DNA of 5,035 bases, taken from NCBI GenBank assembly GCA_964489295.1, contig CAZAXT010000024.1, forward strand, positions 1-5,035. Direction: 5' to 3'. Below the pieces are notes generated by a model. The model was not told the origin of the DNA. It saw only the letters and a program-made list of their open reading frames with translations, and did not search any database. Every line of letters begins with the position of its first letter. Within the stretch, counting starts at the first letter, position 1. Origin of the DNA: QS-5-54-17 sp964489295. GTDB lineage: Bacteria > Patescibacteriota > Saccharimonadia > QS-5-54-17. Below are positions 1 through 4,172 of this stretch, one piece after another. The position numbers were made by a program, and so were the translations under genes.

Positions 1-1
1 C

Positions 2-76
2 TGGTGCCCTTGCCTGGACTCGAACCAGGATCTAGTCCTTAGGAGGGACTTGTTCTATCCATTGAACTACAAGGGC
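2..76 (-). tRNA. tRNA-Arg, anticodon CCT, with encoded CCA
   Basis: This transfer RNA decodes the rare arginine codon AGG. Read on the minus strand, it folds fully. A 7-bp acceptor stem (GCCCTTG with CAAGGGC) is followed by T8-A9 and a 4-bp D stem (GTTC/GAAC) with a GG-containing loop. The anticodon stem is AGTCC/GGACT with loop CTCCTAA, so the anticodon is CCT. A 4-nt variable loop precedes a T stem CCTGG/CCAGG with loop TTCGAGT. The discriminator base is A and the terminal CCA is encoded at positions 4-2. The total is 75 nt with no intron. It lies downstream of the Nudix gene on the same strand, but the spacer holds its own possible -10 box, so it is probably transcribed separately. Confidence 0.97.
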
Positions 77-83
77 ATACTCC

Positions 84-160
84 AAAGTATAAAGTATCAC
101 GTATTAAGTATGACATGCCGGAATATGGAATACGGAAGTTTGAATATGGAATCTGAAATG
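84..160. repeat. Degenerate tandem heptamer repeat, 11 units
   Basis: From 84 to 160 the spacer divides without any register slip into eleven 7-bp units. The first two are identical (AAAGTAT at 84-90 and 91-97). Later units drift through CACGTAT and TAAGTAT to a CGGAATA, TGGAATA, TGGAATC type. The stretch has no credible coding content. The sequence GGAATACGGAA at 127-137 recurs exactly, inverted, inside pilD at 3952-3962, linking this copy to the pilD insertion. The rest of the tRNA/Nudix spacer (161-231) holds only a short hairpin at 174-192 (stem CCAACT/AGTTGG) with no T-run. Confidence 0.7.
86..91 (-). promoter_or_regulatory. Possible -10 box of tRNA-Arg (TATACT)
   Basis: On the minus strand TATACT ends 9 nt before the first base of the mature tRNA, a spacing that would start transcription a few bases upstream of it. 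No good -35 hexamer lies 16-18 bp further upstream. The box spans the junction of two tandem heptamers (AAAGTAT on the plus strand), so the repeat itself supplies the promoter-like sequence. This is inference from position and sequence only. Confidence 0.35.
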
Positions 161-231
161 AGGCGCTTGCGACCCAACTATATACAAGTTGGAGCGGAGC
201 AGATCACGCCATCACCTAAAATCAGATTTTG

Positions 232-753
232 CTAGCTGCCTAGAAGCCGTATCGCCTGATCGACTTCCTCGGGGACGCCGTCTATACATTCGTATCCGGT
301 CACTTCGTGCGTATCCACCCATACGTGGTCAGTAAAACCGCTTTCCTCGAGCACGACATCGCCGCTGTCATACCGGGCGGCGAATTTGACCAGTATGGAC
401 GGAATGCCGTCAGGACGGATGAACGCTACGCTATTGATGTAGACAAGATCCCGCTCTATCTCGATCCCCGCTTCTTCCCTGACTTCACGCTGGAGCAGGT
501 CTTCCACCGCATCTTCGTAATCCAGCACGTCTCCGTTCACCCGGGTTGGGTTATCCAGATCAAGCTGTCCCCATTCCAGTTTACCGCCCGGCATCGCGTA
601 TTTGCCCGGGTGCGCTTTTTCGCGCTCGTGGCGCTTCAGGAGTAAACACCGGCCATCCGATTCCCGATACACGACAACGTTGGCGATGAAATAAAACAGT
701 TTATCTTCTTTGGCCGCCTCCAAGCTGATATATCGCGCGGGTTTACCGTCCAT
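232..753 (-). CDS. Nudix hydrolase with an interrupted Nudix box
   Basis: This 173-residue protein belongs to the Nudix family, which cleaves nucleoside diphosphates linked to another group (for example oxidised dNTPs or nucleotide sugars); the substrate here cannot be told. The fold begins near residue 22 (FIANVVVYRES) and includes LLLKRHER (37-44) and the PGG turn at 55-57. The metal-binding helix REVREEAGI lies at 89-97. Normally the Nudix box runs G-x5-E-x7-REUxEExGU. Here about 18 extra residues, roughly 60-80 (LDLDNPTRVNGDVLDY), lie between the GG turn and the helix, so the box is split although the catalytic Glu residues (E90, E93, E94) remain. The start at 753 is set by AAGGAG 5 nt upstream, which overlaps the ndk stop codon. 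It is the last gene of the uppP-ndk-Nudix operon and ends with TAG. No clear terminator follows. Confidence 0.9.
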   Translation of the reverse strand: MDGKPARYISLEAAKEDKLFYFIANVVVYRESDGRCLLLKRHEREKAHPGKYAMPGGKLEWGQLDLDNPTRVNGDVLDYEDAVEDLLQREVREEAGIEIERDLVYINSVAFIRPDGIPSILVKFAARYDSGDVVLEESGFTDHVWVDTHEVTGYECIDGVPEEVDQAIRLLGS

Positions 754-758
754 ATATA

Positions 759-765
759 CTCCTTA
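759..765 (-). promoter_or_regulatory. Ribosome binding site of the Nudix gene, overlapping the ndk stop
   Basis: The minus-strand sequence TAAGGAG contains the ndk stop codon TAA, and its last two bases are also the first two of the Shine-Dalgarno AAGGAG. The ATG at 753 follows 5 nt after GGAG. This arrangement fixes the start of the Nudix gene and suggests translational coupling, with a ribosome ending ndk placed directly on the next initiation site. Confidence 0.8.
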
Positions 766-1257
766 AAACACGTGGCTCTCATGGACCGTCTGGTATTCGA
801 ACAATTCATTGTCGTTGAACCAGTGATAAATTTCCTCCTGGGCTTCTTCCCTGTCGCCGGAAGCGTGGATGATGTTCGGAATGCCGATCTGCTTTTGATT
901 GGCATGGTCATAGCTCATGTGGGCATAATCACCCCTGATCGTACCGGGCAGGGACGATTTTGGCTCCGTCTCTCCGACCATTTTCCGGACCAGGTCAACC
1001 GCTTCCACGCCTTCCAGCACCATCGCAAGCACCGGTCCTTTCATCATGAATTCCATATTCTGATGGAACACATCATCGCCGCGCCGGGTTTTGACCTTTC
1101 CGATAGTCTCATAATGATGTTCATAGTGCGTTGTGTCAGGCTGCATCATCTTCATGCCGACCACCTTGAGTCCAGCTCGCTCAAACCGCATAAGGATTTC
1201 TCCCATGACGGCGCGCTGTACAGCATCCGGTTTCAAAACCACAAGTGTGCGTTCCAT
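763..1257 (-). CDS. ndk: Nucleoside diphosphate kinase
   Basis: This cytoplasmic enzyme moves the gamma phosphate of ATP onto other nucleoside diphosphates through a phosphohistidine and so balances NTP and dNTP pools. The 164 residues begin MERTLVVLKPDAVQR, with the ATP-binding Lys at 9. The nucleotide-site residues follow in family order: R91 and T97 (RKMVGET), R108 in PGTIRGDY, N128, and the phosphorylated His at 131 in NIIHASG. The usual bacterial enzyme has about 140-150 residues. The surplus lies in the region after the first helices (about residues 46-70, ETIGKVKTRRGDDVFHQN), an expansion I associate with archaeal and CPR-type enzymes. The usual HGSDS is replaced by HASGD. It sits between uppP and the Nudix gene, 13 nt after the uppP stop and 9 nt before the Nudix start. 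AAGGAG with 7 nt spacing supports the ATG at 1257. Confidence 0.97.
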   Translation of the reverse strand: MERTLVVLKPDAVQRAVMGEILMRFERAGLKVVGMKMMQPDTTHYEHHYETIGKVKTRRGDDVFHQNMEFMMKGPVLAMVLEGVEAVDLVRKMVGETEPKSSLPGTIRGDYAHMSYDHANQKQIGIPNIIHASGDREEAQEEIYHWFNDNELFEYQTVHESHVF

Positions 1258-1262
1258 TGTCT

Positions 1263-1270
1263 ATCTCCTT
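1263..1270 (-). promoter_or_regulatory. Ribosome binding site of ndk, abutting the uppP stop
   Basis: On the minus strand the uppP stop TAA (1273-1271) runs directly into AAGGAGAT, and the ndk ATG follows 7 nt after GGAG. This is the same architecture as at the ndk/Nudix junction and supports one polycistronic, coupled unit. Confidence 0.8.
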
Positions 1271-2056
1271 TTACGTTACTAATACTACACTCAAAATAAG
1301 CGCCAGTACAATCCGGTACCAGGCAAAAAATGCTAACGAATGAGTACGTAAAAACCGCAACAGTACCTCAATGATACCGACCCCGACCAGTGCTGCCACG
1401 CCCGCTCCGACCAGATACAGCGCCCATTCAGTTTGTATAGCACTCACCGTCCCTTCGCTCAGCAATACCCTGAGATTAGCTCCGGCGATAATGGGAATGG
1501 CCATATAAAAGCTGAACCGGGCTGCCTCCGCGTTGTTGAACCCGAGCAAGGAACCGGCCACTATGGTGCTGCCCGAGCGAGACGTGCCCGGGATTAACGC
1601 GATAGCCTGGGCAATACCGATAATGATCGACTCTTTTAGTGTCATGTCGCCCACGGTGCGGGTTCCGTGCCATCGGTCCGCCACGAACATGACCAGCGCC
1701 ACCAGAACCAACATGATAACGATCACCCACAGGGAGCGGAACACCGTTTCCACCAGTTCGATCAGGAAAAACCCTGCTGTGGCGGCAGGTATGGAGGCGG
1801 CGATGATGTAGAGCACGGTACGTTGATCCTCGCCCGGCGTGAACGCGTTTCGCACGAACCGGGCAATGTCCCGGCGAAAGTACACCAGCAAGGCAAGCAG
1901 CGTCCCCAGATGCAATGTCACGTCATAGGCCAGACTGGTGAAGTTCGTGCTCAGAATATATTCGCCAATAATTAAATGTGCCGAACTGGATACGGGGATG
2001 AATTCGGTCAACCCCTGGATGACACCGAGGAGAATCGCTTGAATGATGTCGAGCAT
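1271..2056 (-). CDS. uppP: Undecaprenyl-diphosphate phosphatase (UppP/BacA)
   Basis: This integral membrane enzyme dephosphorylates undecaprenyl diphosphate to the monophosphate, regenerating the lipid carrier for peptidoglycan and surface polymers. It is also the classical bacitracin-resistance determinant. The protein has 261 residues, typical of the family, and is almost entirely hydrophobic with many predicted helices. Both signature regions are intact: QGLTEFIPVSSSAHL at 14-28, containing E18, the Ser cluster and His27, and PGTSRSGST at 156-164 with the conserved Arg160. It is the first gene of the operon with ndk and the Nudix gene and is divergent from xerC. No Shine-Dalgarno precedes the ATG at 2056. 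Instead a TATACT box ends only 6 nt upstream, suggesting a leaderless message. No earlier in-frame ATG offers a better start. It ends with TAA. Confidence 0.96.
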   Translation of the reverse strand: MLDIIQAILLGVIQGLTEFIPVSSSAHLIIGEYILSTNFTSLAYDVTLHLGTLLALLVYFRRDIARFVRNAFTPGEDQRTVLYIIAASIPAATAGFFLIELVETVFRSLWVIVIMLVLVALVMFVADRWHGTRTVGDMTLKESIIIGIAQAIALIPGTSRSGSTIVAGSLLGFNNAEAARFSFYMAIPIIAGANLRVLLSEGTVSAIQTEWALYLVGAGVAALVGVGIIEVLLRFLRTHSLAFFAWYRIVLALILSVVLVT

Positions 2057-2062
2057 GTGGGC

Positions 2063-2068
2063 AGTATA
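2063..2068 (-). promoter_or_regulatory. Possible -10 box (TATACT) for a leaderless uppP operon transcript
   Basis: TATACT lies 6 nt upstream of the uppP ATG, so transcription would be expected to start at or within a base or so of the start codon. No ribosome binding site is present between them. The best -35 candidate (TTATAC) is a poor match with a 19-bp spacer. The role is inferred from position. The rest of the divergent spacer (2057-2211) shows no other clear signal on this strand. Confidence 0.4.
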
Positions 2069-2183
2069 GCAGCGTAGTGTGTGGCGCGTATAACGCTTGG
2101 GAGATATGAAGAAAGAGAAAAAGACACATGGGATATTCTTCTGCTACCCGCTCCTCTCCTGTCCATCTATGCCGGATATGTCG

Positions 2184-2189
2184 TACAAT
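2184..2189 (+). promoter_or_regulatory. Possible -10 box (TACAAT) of xerC
   Basis: TACAAT lies 22 nt before the chosen xerC ATG and would give a short leader carrying the AAAAGG ribosome binding site at 2196-2201. The -35 region is weak (TGTCCA at best). It is inferred from position only. Confidence 0.3.
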
Positions 2190-2211
2190 ATACGTAAAAG
2201 GTTTCATTCGT

Positions 2212-3129
2212 ATGCGATTGCACGACGCCATCATCGACTTTCTGGAGCATCTGGAAATCGAACAGAATCGGTCACAGAAAACCGTGGCCAATTATGATCA
2301 TTATTTGCAACGTTTTGCCGGTTACAGCGGTGATATTGAGGTTACAAAGATCGAGCCGGCACTGATCCGGAAGTATCGCCTGCGCTTGAACCGGTTGACT
2401 GATGAACGCGGCAAACCTCTGTCCAAGACCACCCAGAATTACCATCTGACCGCGATCCGGAGTTTTTTGAAATACCTCTCCAAGCGCGGATTTGAGGTTA
2501 TGCCGGCGGATAAGATCGAGCTGGCAAGCGTAAAAAGACCGAAGGTGGAATTTTTAAGCCCGGAAGAACTGGAACACTTGTTCGCCCAGCCGGACGTCAA
2601 TAAAACCGCCGGATTACGGGATCGAGCCATCATGGAGCTACTCTTCTCCAGCGGGTTACGGGTCTCGGAGCTGGTTAATCTCGATCGCGATCACATTAAC
2701 CTGAAAAAACGAGAATTCATGGTACGCGGTAAGGGCCAGAAAGACCGTCCTGTCTACATCAGCCGGAACGCGGCCGAGTGGGTATCCGAATATTTGAACA
2801 GCCGGGCCGACAATTACGTGCCACTATTCATCCACTACTGGGGCGGGCAGCACGATCTCGATGACGGTTCGTACACCCGGCTTTCCGCCCGGAGCATCCA
2901 GCGCAATATCGCCAAATATGGCCGGCTGGCCGGCATCACCAAGAAAGTCACCCCGCACGTGTTGCGGCATTCATTCGCCACTGATCTGCTCCGCAATGGA
3001 GCCGATATGCGTTCGGTCCAATCACTCCTGGGGCACAGTGACATTTCTACCACCCAGATTTATACGCACGTCACCGACCCGCAGCTGAAGAAAGTGCATG
3101 AGCGATTCCACGGCCGCAACGCGGAGTAA
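2212..3129 (+). CDS. xerC: Xer-type tyrosine recombinase
   Basis: This site-specific recombinase of the XerC/XerD family most likely resolves chromosome dimers at a dif site. The 305-residue form starts MRLHDAIIDFLEHLEIEQN, where the N-terminal SAM-like DNA-binding domain normally begins (to about residue 105), followed by the catalytic domain. All catalytic residues are visible: R150 (SSGLRVSEL), K174 (VRGKGQKDR), H249 and R252 (HVLRHSF), H275 (LLGHSDI) and the nucleophile Y284 (QIYTHV). The ATG at 2212 is preferred over the ATG at 2128: it matches the family N-terminus and has AAAAGG 10 nt upstream, while the 28 extra residues resemble nothing. An extra segment at about 205-224 (FIHYWGGQHDLDDGSYTRLS) and the FHG ending near residue 301 resemble CPR recombinases. 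Whether it should be named XerC, XerD or a lone Xer is undecided. Confidence 0.95.
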   Translation: MRLHDAIIDFLEHLEIEQNRSQKTVANYDHYLQRFAGYSGDIEVTKIEPALIRKYRLRLNRLTDERGKPLSKTTQNYHLTAIRSFLKYLSKRGFEVMPADKIELASVKRPKVEFLSPEELEHLFAQPDVNKTAGLRDRAIMELLFSSGLRVSELVNLDRDHINLKKREFMVRGKGQKDRPVYISRNAAEWVSEYLNSRADNYVPLFIHYWGGQHDLDDGSYTRLSARSIQRNIAKYGRLAGITKKVTPHVLRHSFATDLLRNGADMRSVQSLLGHSDISTTQIYTHVTDPQLKKVHERFHGRNAE

Positions 3130-3130
3130 G

Positions 3131-3242
3131 TATACGGTGCGGAGTATCGGGTAGACGGGTGCATTCTGAACGATTCGGGTCGTTTAAATTGAGAGATTTG
3201 AATTTGTTTCGGGGTTCCGTGATTATAGGACTTAGGATTTGG
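3131..3242. repeat. Degenerate tandem heptamer repeat, 16 units
   Basis: The spacer between the convergent xerC and pilD genes divides into sixteen consecutive 7-bp units. The period is clearest at 3131-3158 (TATACGG, TGCGGAG, TATCGGG, TAGACGG) and at 3222-3242 (ATTATAG, GACTTAG, GATTTGG); the middle is more degenerate. GCGGAGTA occurs both at 3140-3147 and at 3121-3128, where it covers the last two codons and most of the stop of xerC. No convincing terminator for either gene is visible here. Confidence 0.6.
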
Positions 3243-3252
3243 CCTTCGCGCG

Positions 3253-4066
3253 CTACGCTACCACGATCAAACCAACATACCAATCGGCAATTGTGTCGCC
3301 GAAAAAGAAGCTTAGCCAAAATCCTGCCAGCAAAAACGGCCCGAACGGGACCATATCCCGTTTGCTTTTACGTTGAGATGCCATCAGCACGATCCCGAGT
3401 GCTGCCGCGCTCAAGAACGCGATGAACAGCGCCACGATAGTCGAAACACCGCCTATCAGCAACCCGAGCACGAAGACAAGCTTGACGTCCCCGCCTCCCA
3501 TCCACCGGCCNNNNNNNNNNNNNNNNNNNNNNNNNNNNNNNNNNNNNNNNNNNNNNNNNNNNNNNNNNNNNNNNNNNNNNNNNNNNNNNNNNNNNNNNNN
3601 NNNNNNNNNNACTCAGTGCAAACGGCCACCACAGTAATACCAGCAAAAACGAAGTGGCTGTAATCATTTCCACAACAGGGTATTGTACTGAAATGGCGTT
3701 GTCACAATAACGACATTTACCGCGCAGCCAGATCCAGCTGACCACAGGAATCAGGTCTTTTGCGTGCAGCGTATACCCGCAATCAGGGCATCGGGAACGC
3801 CCCCGGAGCACGGAGTTCGGAGTGCGGATTCCGGATTTCGCCGTAACTGTGTTTTCCCTTCCGCTTTCGTTGGACTCCTGCGTTGATTTTCGCGGGTTTC
3901 CGTCTCGTTTTTCGGTACGCCGTACCTTTTCATCGGTTTCCGTTGCCCGTGTTCCGTATTCCGTGTTGCGTGTTGCCCTCCGATGCGTCCGCCACACCCA
4001 CGCGTTAACGAAACTTCCCGCGGCAAGTCCGAATATACCGATTACGATGTACGGGGCGAATTCCAT
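3253..4066 (-). CDS. pilD: Prepilin peptidase PilD, interrupted by an assembly gap
   Basis: This inner-membrane aspartic protease cleaves the leader of type IV prepilins and usually N-methylates the new N-terminus. The upstream part (3611-4066, 152 residues) has a membrane helix at about 4-22. It then carries the zinc-binding pairs CPDC (93-96) and CRYC (118-121) with the RGKCRYC and YPVVE context, and the start of a second helix. After the N run, 85 residues follow (3253-3510), beginning GRWMGGGDVKL. They contain the GxGD motif with the second catalytic Asp, further helices and the conserved FGPFLLAG stretch. The first catalytic Asp must lie in the gap. Both parts meet the gap at a codon boundary, so the gene can be intact only if the missing length is a multiple of 3. 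Residues about 31-87 are an unusual hydrophilic insertion encoded by heptamer repeats. The start has no Shine-Dalgarno; TATACT lies 8 nt upstream. It ends with TAG. Confidence 0.93.
3511..3610. other. Assembly gap of 100 N inside pilD
   Basis: Exactly 100 N separate two parts of the same gene, and the round number marks a scaffolding placeholder. In known PilD proteins the stretch between the YPxVE helix and GGGD holds several helices and the first catalytic Asp. I therefore estimate 60-90 missing residues, more than the 33 that 100 bases could encode. Confidence 0.97.
3804..3976. repeat. Heptamer-repeat insertion inside pilD
   Basis: The 7-bp period is clear at both ends: five units at 3804-3838 (CGGAGCA, CGGAGTT and so on) and six at 3934-3975 (ending CGTGTTG, CGTGTTG). 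The middle is degenerate and out of register with the ends. The ends are imperfect inverted repeats: 3809-3820 and the reverse complement of 3954-3965 match at 10 of 12 bases. GGAATACGGAA (minus strand, 3962-3952) matches 127-137 in the tRNA spacer. The segment keeps the pilD frame open and coincides with the part of the protein absent from ordinary prepilin peptidases. Confidence 0.7.
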
Positions 4067-4074
4067 TACGTTTC

Positions 4075-4080
4075 AGTATA
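4075..4080 (-). promoter_or_regulatory. Possible -10 box (TATACT) for pilD
   Basis: TATACT lies 8 nt upstream of the pilD ATG with no ribosome binding site between, the same arrangement as upstream of uppP. It would give a transcript with almost no leader. No recognisable -35 hexamer is found at the normal distance. It lies downstream of the pilT hairpin, which fits separate transcription of pilD. Confidence 0.4.
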
Positions 4081-4119
4081 CTGATGCAACGGGCAATACG
4101 CCACAGACGACAGGTATAA

Positions 4120-4153
4120 GATAGCCGGGTGAAAATCTCCACCCTCTGCTATC
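4120..4153 (-). terminator. Hairpin after pilT, possible terminator
   Basis: On the minus strand GATAGC pairs with GCTATC and, inside it, GGGTG pairs with CACCC, with an 8-nt loop and a small asymmetric internal bulge. It lies about 20 nt after the pilT stop codon. Only TTAT follows rather than a run of T, so intrinsic termination would be weak. It could instead be an RNA-stabilising 3' end. Confidence 0.4.
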
Positions 4154-4172
4154 CTTTACGTTTCGTCCGAAA

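Noticed and set aside
84..160. CRISPR array
   Set aside because: The units are 7 bp long, contiguous and degenerate; there are no 25-40 bp repeats, no spacers and no cas genes.
174..192. Intrinsic terminator after the Nudix gene
   Set aside because: The 6-bp stem CCAACT/AGTTGG has a 7-nt loop but is weak and is not followed by a T-run on the minus strand.
772..1299. Plus-strand ORF of 175 codons opposite ndk
   Set aside because: It is the antisense shadow of ndk with no family resemblance; other plus-strand frames opposite uppP, the Nudix gene and pilT are likewise shadows.
2128..2211. Longer xerC start at 2128 adding 28 residues
   Set aside because: The extra residues do not resemble a recombinase N-terminus, no ribosome binding site fits well, and the start at 2212 matches the family with AAAAGG upstream.
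2..3129. Integrated element with tRNA as attachment site and the Xer protein as integrase
   Set aside because: The recombinase is of housekeeping Xer type, and the genes between it and the tRNA are ordinary housekeeping genes. No duplicated tRNA 3' end is seen in the window.
3130..3252. dif site next to the Xer gene
   Set aside because: No pair of 11-bp arms around a 6-bp centre resembling known dif sites was found here or in the spacer before xerC.
3368..3510. Reading of pilD through the N run in one frame
   Set aside because: After the gap that frame gives an Arg-rich nonsense stretch, while another frame gives GRWMGGGDVKL and the rest of a normal PilD.
3253..4066. True frameshift or pseudogene in pilD
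   Set aside because: The frame change occurs only across a placeholder gap of arbitrary length; both parts keep intact motifs, so there is no evidence of damage.
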